In this document: positions 12,154 to 25,385 of the stretch, in pieces | Layout of the letters: the number at the start of each line of letters is the position of its first letter | Position numbering within the stretch: the stretch's first letter is position 1 | Origin: Halictus rubicundus | Lineage: Eukaryota > Arthropoda > Insecta > Hymenoptera > Halictidae | Assembly: GCF_050948215.1 (NCBI RefSeq) | Contig: NW_027488932.1 | Coordinates: 1 to 64,000, forward strand | DNA length: 64,000 bases | Reading direction: 5' to 3' | Notes under the pieces: generated by a model | Database searches by the model: none | Told to the model about the DNA's origin: nothing | What the model saw: only the letters and a program-made list of their open reading frames with translations | Translations under genes and position numbers: made by a program

Positions 12154-15100
12154 AGAGGATAGGATAGGACAGAGGATAGGATAGGATAGAGGATAGGATA
12201 GCATAGAAGATTGGATAGAGGATAGGATAGAGGATAGGATAGGATAGAGGATAGGATAGTATAGAGGATAGGATAAACGATAGGATAGGATAGAGGATAG
12301 GATAGGATAGAGGATAGGATAGGATAGAGGATAGGATAGGATAGAGGATAGGATAGGATAGAGGATAGGATAGGATAGAGGATAGGATAGGATAGACGAT
12401 AGGATAGGATAGAGGATAGGATAGGATAGAGGATAGGATACGATAGAGGATACGATAGGATAGAGGATAGGATAGGATAGAGGATAGGATAGGATAGAGG
12501 ATAGGATAGAGGATAGGATAGGATAGAGGATAGGATAGGATAGAGGATAGGATAGGATAGAGGATAGGATAGGATAGAAGATAGGATAGGATAGAGGATA
12601 GGATAGGATAGAGGATAGGATAGGATAGGATAGAGGACAGGATAGGATAGAGGATAGGATAGGACAGAGGATAGGATAGGGGATTTGATAGGATAGAGGA
12701 TAGGATAGGATAGAAGATCGGATAGGATAGAGGATAGGATAGGATAGAAGATAGGATTGGATAGAGGATAGGATAGGATAGAGGATTGGATAGAGGATAG
12801 GATAGAGGATAGGATAGGATAGAGGATAGGATAGGATAGAGGATAGGATAGTATAGAGGATAGGATAAACGATAGGATAGGATAGAGGATAGGATAGGAT
12901 AGATGATAGGATTGAATAAAGGATAGGATAGGATAGAGGATAGGATAGGATAGAGGATAGGATGGGATAGAGGATACGATAGGATAGAGGATAGGATAGG
13001 GGATTTGATAGGATAGATGATAGGGTAGGATAGAAGATAGGATAGGATAGAGGATAGGATAGGATAGGATAGAGGATAGGATAGTATAGAGGATAGGATA
13101 GGATAGAGGATAGGATAGGATAGGATAGAGGATAGGCTAGGATAGAGGATAGGATAGAGGATAGGATACGATAGGATAGAGGATAGGATAGGATAGAGGA
13201 TAGGATAGGATAGAGGATTGGATAGGATACAGGAAGGGATAGGATTGTGGATAGATGATAGGATAGGACAGAGGATAGGATAGGATAGAGGATAGGATAG
13301 GATAGAGGATAGGATAGGATAGAGGATTGGATAGGATAGAGGATAGAGAATAGGATAGGATACAGGAGAGGATAGGATTGAGGATAGGATTGGATACAGG
13401 ATAGGATAGGATAGGGGATTGGATATTACAGGATAGAGGATAGGCTAGGAAAGAGGATAGGATTAGAGGATAGGCTAGACGATAGGATAGGATAGAGGAT
13501 AGGATAGGTCAGAGGATAGGATAGGATAGAGGATAGGATAGAGGATAGAATAGGACAGAGGATAGGATAGGATAGAGAATAGGATAGGATAGAGGATAGG
13601 ATAGGACACATGATAGAATAGGGGATTTGATAGGATAGATGATAGTATAGGATAGAGTATAGGATAGGATAGAGGATAGAATAGGATAGAGGATAGGATA
13701 GGATAGAGGATAGGAATGGATAGGATAGAGGATAGGATAGAGGATAGGATACGATAGGATAGAGGATAGGCTAGGATAGAAGATAGGATAGGATAGAAGA
13801 TAGGATAGGATAGAAGATAGGATAGGATAGAGGATAGGTAGGATAGGATAGAAGATAGGATAGGATAGGATAGAGGATAGGCTAGGATAGAGGATAGGAT
13901 AGAGGATAGGATACGATAGGATAGAAGATAGGATAGGATCGAGGATAGGATAGGATAGAGGATAGGATAGGATAGAGGATAGGATAGGATAGAGGATAGG
14001 ATAGGATAGAGGATAGGATAGGATAGAGGATAGGATAGGATAGAAGATTGGATAGGATAGAGGAAAGGATAGGATTGAGGATACATGATAGGATAGGATA
14101 GAGGATTGGATAGGATACAGGATAGGATAGGATAGAAAATAGGATAGGGGATTTGATAGGATATAGGATAGGATAGGATAGAGGATAGGATAGGATAGAG
14201 GATATTATAGGATAGAGGATAGGACAGGATAGAGGATAGGATAGGATAGAGGATAGGATAGGATAGGATACAGGAAAGGATAGGATTGAGGATAGGATTG
14301 GATACAGGATAGGATAGGATAGGGGATTGGATATTACAGGATAGAGGATAGGATAGAGGATAGGATACGAAAGGATAGAAGATAGGATAGGATAGAGGAT
14401 AGGATAGGATAGAGGATAGGATAGGATAGAGGATAGGATAGGATAGAGGATAGGATAGGATAGAGAATAGGATAGGATAGAGGATAGGATAGGATAGGAT
14501 ACAGGAAAGGATAGGATTGAGGATAGGATTGGATACAGGATAGGATAGGATAGGGGATTGGATATTACAGGATAGAGGATAGGTTAGGAAAGAGGATAGG
14601 ATAGAGGATAGGATAGACGATAGGATAGGATAGAGGATAGGATAGGTCAGAGGATAGGATAGGATAGAGGATAGGATAGAGGATAGAATAGGATAGAGGA
14701 TAGGATAGGATAGAGAATAGGATAGGATAGAGGATAGGATAGGACACACGATAGGATAGGATAGAGGATAGGATAGGTCAGAGGATAGGATAGGATAGAG
14801 GATAGGATAGAGGATAGAATAGGATAGAGGATAGGATAGGATAGAGGATAGGAATGGATAGGATAGAGGATAGGATAGAGGATAGGATACGATAGGATAG
14901 AGGATAGGATAGGATAGAGGATAGGATAGGATAGAAGATAGGATAGGATAGAAGATAGGATAGGATAGAGGATAGGTAGCATAGGATAGAAGATAGGCTA
15001 GGATAGAGGATAGGATAGAGGATAGGATACGATAGGATAGAAGATAGGATAGGATCGAGGATAGGATACGATAGGATAGAAGATAGGATAGGATCGAGGA

Positions 15101-18100
15101 TAGGATAGGATAGAGGATAGGATAGGATAGAGGATAGGATAGGATAGAGGATAGGATAGGATAGAGGATAGGATAGGATAGAGGATTGGATAGGATAGAG
15201 GAAAGGATAGGATTGAGGATACATGATAAGATAGGATAGAGGATTGGATAGGATACAGGATAGGATAGGATAGAAAATAGGATAGGGGATTTGATAGGAT
15301 AGAGGATAGGATAGGATAGAGGATAGGATAGGACAGAGGATATTATAGGATAGAGGATAGGATAGGATAGAGGATAGGATAGGATAGGATAGAGGATAGG
15401 CTAGGATAGAGGATATGATAGAGGATAGGATAGAGGATAGGATACGATAGGATAGAGGATAGGATAGGATAGGATAGAGGATAGGATAGTATAGAGGATA
15501 GGATAGGATAGAGGATAGGATAGGATAGGATAGAGGATAGGCTAGGATAGAGGATAGGATAGAGGATAGGCTAGGATAGAGGATAGGATAGAGGATAGGA
15601 TAGAGGATAGGATAGGATAGGATAGGATAGAGGATAGGATAGAGGATAGGATAGAGGATAGGATACGATAGGATAGAGGATAGGATAGAATAGGATAGAG
15701 GATAGGATAGGATAGAGGATAGGATAGACGATAGGATAGGATAGAGGATTGGATAGGATAGAGGATAGGATAGGATAGAGGATAGGATAGACGATAGGAT
15801 AGGAGAGAGGATAGGATAGGATAGAGGATAGGATAGGATAGGATAGAGGATAGGCTAGGATAGAGGATAGGATAGAGGATAGGATACGATAGGATAGAAG
15901 ATAGGATAGGATCGAGGATAGGATAGGATAGAGGATAGGATAGGATAGAGGATAGGATAGGATAGAGGATAGGATAGGATAGAGGATAGGATAGGATAGA
16001 GGATAGGATAGGATAGAGGATAGGATAGGATAGAGGATAGGGTAGGATAGAGGTTAGGATAGGATAGAGGATTGGATAGAGGATACGATAGGATAGAGGA
16101 TAGGATAGGATAGAGGATAGAATAGGATAGAGGATAGGATAGGATAGAGGATAGGATAGGATAGAGGATAGGATAGGATAGAGGATAGGATAGGATAGAG
16201 GATAGGATAGGATAGGGGATTTGATAGGATAGTGGATAGAATAGGGGATTTGATAGGATAGATGATAAGGTAGGATAGAAGATAGGATAGGATAGAGGAT
16301 AGGATAGAATAGAGGATACTGTAGGATAGAGGATAGGATAGGATAGAGGATAGGATAGGATAGAGGGTAGGATAGAGGATAGGATAGAATAGGATAGAGG
16401 ATGGGATAGGATAGAGGATAGGATAGACGATAGGATAGGATAGAGGATTGGATAGGATAGAGGATAGGATAGGATAGACGATAGGATAGGATAGAGGTTT
16501 GTATAGGATAGAGGATAGGGTAGGATAGAGGATAGGATAGACGATAGGATAGGATAGAGGATAGGATAGGATAGAGCACAGGATAGGATAGAGGATTGGA
16601 TAGGATACAGGAAAGGATAGGATAGAGGATAGAATAGGATAGAGGAAAGGATAGGATAGAGGATAGGATAGGATAAAGTATAGGATAGGATAGAGGATAG
16701 AATAGGATAGAGGATAGGATAGGATAGAGGATAGGATAGGATAGGATAGAGGATAGGCTAGGATAGAGGATAGGATAGAGGATAGGATACGATAGGATAG
16801 AGGATAGGATAGGATAGAGTATAGGATAGGATAGAGGATAGGATAGGATAGAAGATAGGGTAGGATAGAGGATAGGATAGTATAGAGGATAGGATAGAAT
16901 AGAGGATAGGATAGGATAGGATAGAGGATAGGCTAGGATAGAGGATAGGACAGAGGATAGGATAGAGGATAGAATAGGATAGAGGATAGGATAGGATAGA
17001 GGATAGGATAGGATAGAGGATAGGAAAGGACAGATGATAGGATAGGGTATTTGATAGGATAGATGATAGTATAGGATAGAGTATAGGATAGGATAGAGGA
17101 TAGAATAGGATAGAGGATAGGATAGGATAGAGGATAGGAATGGATAGGATAGAGGATATTATAGAGGATAGAATACGATAGGATAGAGGATAGGATAGGA
17201 TAGAGGATAGGATAGGGTAGAGGATAGGATAGGATAGAGGATAGGATAGGATAGAGGATAGGATAGTATAGAGGATAGGATAGGATAGAGGATAGGATAG
17301 GACAGATGATAGGATAGGGGATTTGATAGGATAGAGGATAGGATAGGATAGAAGATAGGATAGGATAGAGGATAGGATAGGATAGAGGATAGGATAGGAT
17401 AGAGGATAGGATAGGATAGAGGATAGAATAGGATAGAGGATAGGATATTATAGAGGATAGGATAGGATAGAGGATAGGATAGGATAGAGGATAGGATAGG
17501 ATAGAAGATAGGATAGGATAGAGGATAGGATAGGATAGAGGATAGGATAGGATAGAGGAGAGGATAGGATTGAGGATAGGATTGGATACAGGATAGGATA
17601 GGATAGGGGATTGGATATTACAGGATAGAGGATAGGCTAGGAAAGAGGATAGGATAGAGGATAGGATAGACGATAGGATAGGATCGAGGATAGGATAGGT
17701 CAGAGGATAGGATAGGATAGAGGATAGGATAGAGGATAGAATAGGATAGAGGATAGGATAGGATAGAGAATAGGATAGGATTGAGGATAGGATAGGACAC
17801 ATGATAGGATAGGGGATTTGATAGGATAGATGATAGTATAGGATAGAGTATAGGATAGGATAGAGGATAGTATAGGATAGAGGATAGGATAGGATAGAGG
17901 ATAGGAATGGATAGGATAGAGGATAGGATAGAGGATAGGATACGATAGGATAGAGGATAGGATAGGATAGACGATAGGATAGGATAGAAGATAGGATAGG
18001 ATAGAAGATAGGATAGGATAGAGGATAGGATAGGATAGAGGATAGAGGATAGGATAGGATAGAGGATAGGATAGGATAGAGTATAGGATAGGATAGAGGA

Positions 18101-19180
18101 TAGGATAGGATAGAGGATAGGATAGGATAGAGGATAGGATAGGATAGAGGATAGGATAGGATAGAGGATAGGATAGGATAGAGGATAGGATAGGATAGAG
18201 GATAGGATAGGATAGAAGATAGGATAGGATAGAGGATAGGATAGGATAGGATAGAGGATAGGATAGGATGGGATAGAGGATAGGCTAGGATAGAGGATAG
18301 GATAGAGGATAGGATACGATAGGATAGAAGATAGGATAGGATAGAGGATAGGATAGGATAGAGGATAGGATAGGATAGAGGATAGGATAGGATAGAGGAT
18401 AGGATAGGATAGAGGATTGGATAGGATAGAGGATAGAGGATAGGATAGGATACAGGAAAGGATAGGATTGAGGATAGGATTGGATACAGGATAGGATAGG
18501 ATAGGGGATTGGATATTACAGGATAGAGGATAGGCTAGGAAAGAGGATAGGATAGAGGATAGGATACGAAAGGATAGAAGATAGGATAGGATAGAGGATA
18601 GGATAGGATAGAGGATAGGATAGGATAGAGGATAGGATAGGATAGAGGATTGGATAGGATTGAGGATAGGATAGGATAGAGGATAGGATAGCATAGAAGA
18701 TTGGATAGAGGATAGGATAGGTTAGAGGATAGGATATTATAGAGGATAGGATAGGATAGAGGATCGGATAGGATATGATATGATAGAGGATAGGATAGGA
18801 TAGAAGATAGGATAGGATAGAGGATAGGATAGGACAGAGGATAGGATAGGATAGAGGATAGGATAGCATAGAAGATTGGATAGAGGATAGGATAGAGGAT
18901 AGGATAGGATAGAGGATAGGATAGGATAGAGGATAGGATAGGATAGAAGATAGGATACGATAGAGGATAGGATAGGATAGAGGATAGGATAGGATAGAGG
19001 ATAGGATAGGATAGAGGATAGGATAGGATAGAGGATAGGATATGATAGAGGACAGGAGAGGATAGAGGATAGGATAGGACAGAGGATAGGATAGGGGATT
19101 TGATAGGATAGAGAACAGGATAGGATAGAAGATAGGATAGGATAGAGGATAGGATAGGATAGGATAGGATAGGATAGGAG

Positions 19181-19612
19181 TGGAGGAGGATAGGAGGAGG
19201 ATTTGAGTGCCCAGCTTGGGCCGAGCCGCGCCGTGTCCTTAGAGCCGCGGTGGAAGGGTGGGACCTCTCGCTGTCGACCGTGGTCGACCACATGGTCGAC
19301 AGCGTGAGGTCGTGGAAGGCGGTGGCCTCCTTCTGCGATGATGTGATCAAGCAGAAGGAGGCCGCCGAGCGGGCCCGGGAACGGGACCCGGGCTCCGCGA
19401 GGCGTATTTGGGCGCGGGGACGACCCCCGCGCCGACGTGTGCCCCCCAGTAGGGGGGCGGAGAGGGTAGGGAGGGCGCGGGGGTCTCCCCCGCGTCAACG
19501 TGTGCCCCCTGTGGTGGGGGGCGGGGTGGGGTTGGCGCGGGGAGTTTCCCCGCGCCCTGTTACGCCCCCACAACTGGGGGCGGTGTACTTGGGGGCCCGG
19601 GGTGTGAGCTGA
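19181..19612 (+). pseudogene. C-terminal remnant of R1-type ORF2 reverse transcriptase protein, copy 2
   Basis: 143-residue 3' fragment, identical in translation to the frame at 11102-11533: FECPAW at residues 8-13, then DLSLSTVV, RSWKAVASFCDDV and KQKEAAER, then the repeat-encoded Arg/Pro/Gly tail, ending at TGA 19610-19612. Lacks endonuclease and reverse transcriptase domains and has no start codon of its own. Interpretation and doubts are as for copy 1. Confidence 0.7.
19411..19591 (+). repeat. Three in-frame GC-rich tandem repeats in the retroelement, copy 2
   Basis: Units start at 19411, 19474 and 19534, with the same 63- and 60-bp spacing as in copy 1, and keep the reading frame open into the Arg/Pro/Gly-rich C-terminal tail. 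Confidence 0.85.
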
Positions 19613-20130
19613 CCCGGGCCCCCGGGGGGGAGCATAGCTCCCCCCGTGATAGGCCGACACCCCCCGGGTTAATTTCCCGGTTTGGGGGGGTGTCGGTCCG
19701 TCCCTCCCGTTAGGGGAGGGGGATTCGTGGGGGGAATTGGGTGAGGAAGGGTCGGGGCGTGCCGGATCGCGCCTCCGACGGCCCTTCCTTCCGGTGGCGG
19801 CGTCCTCTTGCTCTGGCCGGGGCTGGTTCCTTCGGGACACTGGCCCCGAGCGGGGCACGAGGACTCCGGGAGCTGTGGGTGGACCGAGCTGGGGCTCGGG
19901 AAGCCCAATCCGAAGGCTCCAGGGATGGGGACACCGGGCGGGTCCCTCCGCCCGGGGTCTTATAGCGTAGGCAGTGGGGGAGGTTAACCCCTCCCCCGGG
20001 GTGGCATGTATTAGCTGGGAGGTGTCCTGTTGAGTACTCGCGTGATCCAGGCACCTCCCATGTAGCTTAGGTGGGCGTGAGGTTTTAGTGGGTAGTCTCC
20101 GGGGGCTCCGCCCCCCGGAGAGAATCCCAC
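19591..20130 (+). other. Hairpin-rich 3' region of the retroelement, copy 2
   Basis: All stems described for copy 1 recur at +8079, starting with the 11-bp stem at 19591-19601 / 19613-19623 whose loop contains the stop codon and ending with the compound stem at 20088-20130. No base change that would break a stem was noticed. Confidence 0.7.
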
Positions 20131-20183
20131 ATAACCCCGGCTTTCCCCAGGGAGTCGGGGTATGTATAAAACATTTCCTCACG

Positions 20184-20185
<2 letters not shown>

Positions 20186-20228
<43 letters not shown>
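20186..20228 (+). other. Poly(A) tail of retroelement copy 2 (43 A)
   Basis: Run of 43 A, the same length as in copy 1, followed by GGATAGAGGATAGG. A tracts of this length normally change length quickly, so equal lengths point to very recent duplication. Confidence 0.9.
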
Positions 20229-20232
<4 letters not shown>

Positions 20233-21396
20233 AGAGGATAGGATAGGACAGAGGATAGGATAGGATAGAGGATAGGATAGCATAGAAGATTGGATAGAGG
20301 ATAGGATAGAGGATAGGATAGGATAGAGGATAGGATAGTATAGAGGATAGGATAAACGATAGGATAGGATAGAGGATAGGATAGGATAGAGGATAGGATA
20401 GGATAGAGGATAGGATAGGATAGAGGATAGGATAGGATAGAGGATAGGATAGGATAGAGGATAGGATAGGATAGACGATAGGATAGGATAGAGGATAGGA
20501 TAGGATAGAGGATAGGATACGATAGAGGATACGATAGGATAGAGGATAGGATAGGATAGAGGATAGGATAGGATAGAGGATAGGATAGAGGATAGGATAG
20601 GATAGAGGATAGGATAGGATAGAGGATAGGATAGGATAGAGGATAGGATAGGATAGAAGATAGGATAGGATAGAGGATAGGATAGGATAGAGGATAGGAT
20701 AGGATAGGATAGAGGACAGGATAGGATAGAGGATAGGATAGGACAGAGGATAGGATAGGGGATTTGATAGGATAGAGGATAGGATAGGATAGAAGATCGG
20801 ATAGGATAGAGGATAGGATAGGATAGAAGATAGGATTGGATAGAGGATAGGATAGGATAGAGGATTGGATAGAGGATAGGATAGAGGATAGGATAGGATA
20901 GAGGATAGGATAGGATAGAGGATAGGATAGTATAGAGGATAGGATAAACGATAGGATAGGATAGAGGATAGGATAGGATAGATGATAGGATTGAATAAAG
21001 GATAGGATAGGATAGAGGATAGGATAGGATAGAGGATAGGATGGGATAGAGGATACGATAGGATAGAGGATAGGATAGGGGATTTGATAGGATAGATGAT
21101 AGGGTAGGATAGAAGATAGGATAGGATAGAGGATAGGATAGGATAGGATAGAGGATAGGATAGTATAGAGGATAGGATAGGATAGAGGATAGGATAGGAT
21201 AGGATAGAGGATAGGCTAGGATAGAGGATAGGATAGAGGATAGGATACGATAGGATAGAGGATAGGATAGGATAGAGGATAGGATAGGATAGAGGATTGG
21301 ATAGGATACAGGAAGGGATAGGATTGTGGATAGATGATAGGATAGGACAGAGGATAGGATAGGATAGAGGATAGGATAGGATAGAGGATAGGATAG

Positions 21397-22320
21397 TATA
21401 GAGGATAGGATAAACGATAGGATAGGATAGAGGATAGGATAGGATAGAGGATAGGATAGGATAGAGGATAGGATAGGATAGAGGATAGGATAGGATAGAG
21501 GATAGGATAGGATAGAGGATAGGATACGATAGAGGATACGATAGGATAGAGGATAGGATAGGATAGAGGATAGGATAGGATAGAGGATAGGATAGAGGAT
21601 AGGATAGAGGATAGGATAGGATAGAGGATAGGATAGGATAGAGGATAGGATAGGATAGAAGATAGGATACGATAGAGGATAGGATAGGATAGAGGATAGG
21701 ATAGGATAGAGGATAGGATAGGATAGAGGATAGGATAGGATACAGGATAGGATAGGATAGAGGATAGGATAGGATAGAAGATAGGATTGGATAGAGGATA
21801 GGATAGGATAGAGGATTGGATAGAGGATAGGATAGAGGATAGGATAGGATAGAGGATTGGATAGAGGATAGGATAGAGGATAGGATAGGATAGAGGATAG
21901 GATAGGATAGAGGATAGGATAGTATGGAGGATAGGATAAACGATAGGATAGGATAGAGGATAGGATAGGATAGATGATAGGATTGAATAAAGGATAGGAT
22001 AGGATAGAGGATAGGATTGGATAGAGGATAGGAAGGGATAGAGGATACGATAGGATAGAGGATAGGATAGGGGATTTGATAGGATAGATGATAGGGTAGG
22101 ATAGAAGATAGGATAGGATAGTGGATAGGATAGGATAGGATAGAGGATAGGATAGGATAGAGGATAGGATAGAGGATAGGATAGGGGATTCGATAGGATA
22201 GAGGATAGGATTGGATAGAGTATAGGATAGGATAGAGGATGGGATAGGATAGAGTATAGGATAGGATAGAGGATAGGATAGGATAGAGGATTGGATAGGA
22301 TAGAGCACAGGATAGGATAG
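21397..22320. repeat. 17-mer satellite with a truncated piece of repeat Y
   Basis: Array sequence with variants GGATAAACGATAGG (about 21410 and 21936) and GATTGAATAAAGG (about 21980) that are also seen at 12.27-12.91 kb and 20.34-21.00 kb. From about 22.18 kb it contains GGGGATTCGATAGG and GGATTGGATAGAGTATAGG, as in the interior of repeat Y near 24.21 kb. No gene seen. Confidence 0.85.
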
Positions 22321-23224
22321 AGGATAGGATAGGATAGAGGATAGGATAGGATAGAGGATAGGATAGGATAGATGATAGGATAGGATAGGATAGAGGATAG
22401 GATAGGATACAGGATAGGATAGGATAGAGGATAGGATAGGATAGAGTATAGGATATAGGATTGGATTGGATAGAGGATAGGATGCGATAGAGGATAGGAT
22501 AGGGTAGGATAGAGTATAGGATAGCGTGGATGTGATTATAGGATAGAGGACAGGATAGGATAGAGGATACGATATTATAGAGGATAGGATAGGATAGGGG
22601 ATAGGATCGAATAGAGGATAGGATAGGGGACTGGATAGGATAGGATAGCGGATAGGATATGATAGAGTATAGAATAGGATAGAGGATAGGATAGGATATA
22701 GGATAGGATAGGATTGAGGATCGGATAGGATAGAGGACAGGATAGGATAGAGGATAGGATAGGATAGAGGATCGGATAGGATAGGGGATAGGATAGGATA
22801 GAGGATAGGATAGGATAGAGGATCGGATAGGATAGGGGATAGGATAGGATAGAGGATAGGATAGGATAGAGGATAGGATAGGGTAGAGGATAGGATAGGA
22901 TAGAGGATAGGATAGGATAGAGGATAGGATAGGATAGAGTATAGGATATACGATTGGATAGGATAGAAGATAGGATACGATAGAGGATAGGATACGATAG
23001 GATAGAGAATAGGATAGGATAGATGATATTATAGGATATAGGATAGGATAGGATTGGGGATTGGATACGATAGAGGTTAGGATAGGGGATTGGTTAGGTT
23101 AGAGGATAGGATACGATAGACGATAGGATAGGATAGAGGATAGGATCGGATATAGGATAGGATAGGATAGAGGATAGAGGATAGGATAGGATAGAGGATA
23201 TTATAGGATAGAGGATAGGATAGG
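22321..23224. repeat. Higher-order block X, copy 1
   Basis: Diverged satellite block marked by GGATGCGATAG at 22480 and GCGTGGATGTGATTATAGG at 22524. It reappears at an exact offset of 7078 bp (29.4-30.3 kb) and again 2756 bp further on (32.2-32.66 kb). Fragments carrying the same landmark lie at 38383 and, as GCATGGATG, at 40148. Confidence 0.8.
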
Positions 23225-25385
23225 ATTGAGGATAGAGCATGGGATGGAGGATAGGATAGGATTGAGGATAGGATAGGGTTGAGGATAGGATAGGATAGAT
23301 GATATTATAGGATAGAGGATAGGTTAGTATAGAGGATAGGATAGGATAGAGGTTAGGATATGATAGAGGATAGGATAGGATTGAGGATAGGATACGATAG
23401 ACGATAGGATAGGATGGAGGATAGGTTAGGATAGAGAATAGGATGGGATAGAGGAAAGGATAGGATAGGGGATAGGATAGGGGATTGGATAGGATAGAGG
23501 ATAGGATAGGATAGAAAATAGGATAGGATAGATGATATTATAGGATGGAGGATAGAATATGATAGAGGATACGATATTATAGAGGATAGGATAGGGGATT
23601 GGATAGGATTGAGGATAGGATAGGATAGAGAATAGGATGGGATAGAGGATAGGATAGGATAGGTGATCGGATACGGAATTGGATAGGATAGAGGATAGGA
23701 GAGCATAGATGATATTATAGGAGAGGGGATAGGATAGATGATATTATGGGAAGGTATGATATGATATGATAGAGGATACGATATTATAGAGGGTAGAATA
23801 GGATAGAGGATAGGATAGGGAATTGGATTGGATTGAGGTTAGGATAGGATAGAGGATAGGATAGGATAGAGGACAGGATAGGATAGAGGGCAGGATAGGA
23901 TAGATGATAGGATAGGATAGAAAATAGGATAGGACAGAGGATAGGATACGATAGAGGATAGGATAGAATAGGGGATACTGTAGGATATAGGATAGGATAG
24001 GATAGAGGATAGGATAGGATAGAAAATAGGATAAAACAGAGGATAGGATAGGATAGATGATAGGATAGGGTATAGGGTAGGATTGAGGATAGGTTAGGAT
24101 TGAGGATAGGATAGGATATGGGATCGGATAGGATGGATGATACCATAGGATAGAGGATACGATAGGATAGAGGATAATATAGGATAGAGGATAGGATAGA
24201 GGATAGGATAGGGGATTCGATAGGATAGAGGATAGGATTGGATAGAGTATAGGATAGGATAGAGGATGGGATAGGATAGAGTATAGGATAGGATAGAGGA
24301 TAGGATAGGATAGAGGATTGGATAGGATAGAGCACAGGATAGGATAGAGGATAGGATAGGATAGAGGATAGGATAGGACAGAAGATAGGATAGGATAGGA
24401 CAGAAGATAGGATAGGATACAGGATAGGATAGGATAGAGGATAGGATAGGATAGAGGATAGGATAGGATAGAGGATAGGATAGGATAGAGGATAGGATAG
24501 GATAGGATAGAGTACAGGATAGGATAGAGGATAGGATAGGATAGAGGATAGGATAGGATAGAGGAAAGGATAGGATAGAGGATAGGATATGATAGAGGAT
24601 AGGATAGGATAGATGATAGGATAGGATAGAGGATAGACTAGGATAGAGTATAGGATATAGGATTGGATAGGATAGAGGATAGGATACGATAGAGGATAGG
24701 ATAGGGGATTGGATAAGATAGAGGATAGGATTGGATAGAGGATATAATAGGATAGAGGATAGGATAGCATAGAGGATAGGATAGGATAGAGGATGGGATA
24801 GGATAGAGGATACGATAGGATAGAGGTAAGATAGGATAGAGGGTAGGATAGGATAGAGGATAGGATGGGGGATTAGATAGGATACAGGATAGGATAGAGG
24901 ATAGGATAGGGGATTGGATAGGATAGAGGATAGGATAGGATAGACGATAGGATAGGATAGAGGTTAGGATAGGATAGAGGATAGGATAGGATTGAGGATA
25001 GGATAGGATAGAGGATAGGTTAGAGTATAGGATAGAGGATTGGATAGGATTGAGGATATCATAGGATAGAGGATAGGACAGGATAGCGGATCGGATAGGA
25101 TAGAGTATAGGATAAGATTGTGGATATGATAGAGTAGAGGATTGGATAGGATACAGGATAGGATAGGGGATTGGATAGGATAGAGGATAGTATAGGATAG
25201 AGGATAGGATAGGGGATTGGATATGATAGAGGATAGGATAGGATAGAGGATAGGATAGGATAGAGGATAGGATAAAGGATAGGATAGGAGTGCGGATAGG
25301 ATAGGATAGAGTATAGGACAAGATAGAGGATAGGATAGGGGATTGGAAAGGATAGAGGATATTATAGGATAGAGGATAGGATAGG
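23225..25385. repeat. Higher-order repeat Y, copy 1 (2161 bp)
   Basis: First full monomer of a long higher-order repeat. It starts at ATTGAGGATAGAGCATGGG (23225) and contains an AT-rich landmark at about 23711-23795 (GATATTATGGGAAGG followed by GATATGATATGATAGAGG). The same landmarks recur 2161 bp downstream. It is built of degenerate 17-mer units. Confidence 0.88.

Larger units (their letters stand above)
5827..13256. repeat. Large tandem block, copy 1 (7430 bp, contains retroelement copy 1)
   Basis: Satellite sequence from 5827 matches sequence from 13257 at an offset of 7430 bp through about 7.55 kb, then at 7622 bp (about 7.6-9.3 kb), 7263 bp (about 9.7-10.8 kb) and 8079 bp (about 10.88-13.32 kb). 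The order of all variant landmarks is preserved, so this is one large tandem duplication with later internal indels. The block carries satellite DNA plus the GC-rich retroelement remnant at 11101-12149. The ends of copy 1 and the start of copy 2 share about 60 bp at 13257-13317. Confidence 0.85.
19180..20228 (+). mobile_element. 5'-truncated non-LTR retrotransposon, R1-clade-like, copy 2
   Basis: Same element as at 11101-12149, offset exactly 8079 bp. I see no difference between the two in sequence or in A-tract length, and the flanking satellite is shared on both sides (from about 10.88/18.96 kb to 13317/21396). It is therefore a by-product of the large block duplication and not a second insertion. 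The same in-frame remnant, three GC-rich repeats, hairpin-rich 3' region and 43-nt A tract (20186-20228) are present. Confidence 0.82.
13257..21396. repeat. Large tandem block, copy 2 (contains retroelement copy 2)
   Basis: Second copy of the block at 5827-13256. Compared with copy 1 it has a net gain of 192 bp near 14.99-15.18 kb, a net loss of 359 bp joining near 16.95 kb (equivalent of about 9.34-9.70 kb), and a net gain of 816 bp ending near 18.96 kb. The gained 816 bp equals 48 satellite units and includes a stretch at about 18441-18661 that matches 3021-3241. The similarity to copy 1 ends at 21396/21397, where copy 1 reads G and this copy reads T. Confidence 0.82.

Noticed and set aside
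20179..22308. 709-residue minus-strand frame beginning at 22308 and ending in a Phe run
   Set aside because: The Phe run is the complement of the 43-nt A tract and the remainder is satellite translation.
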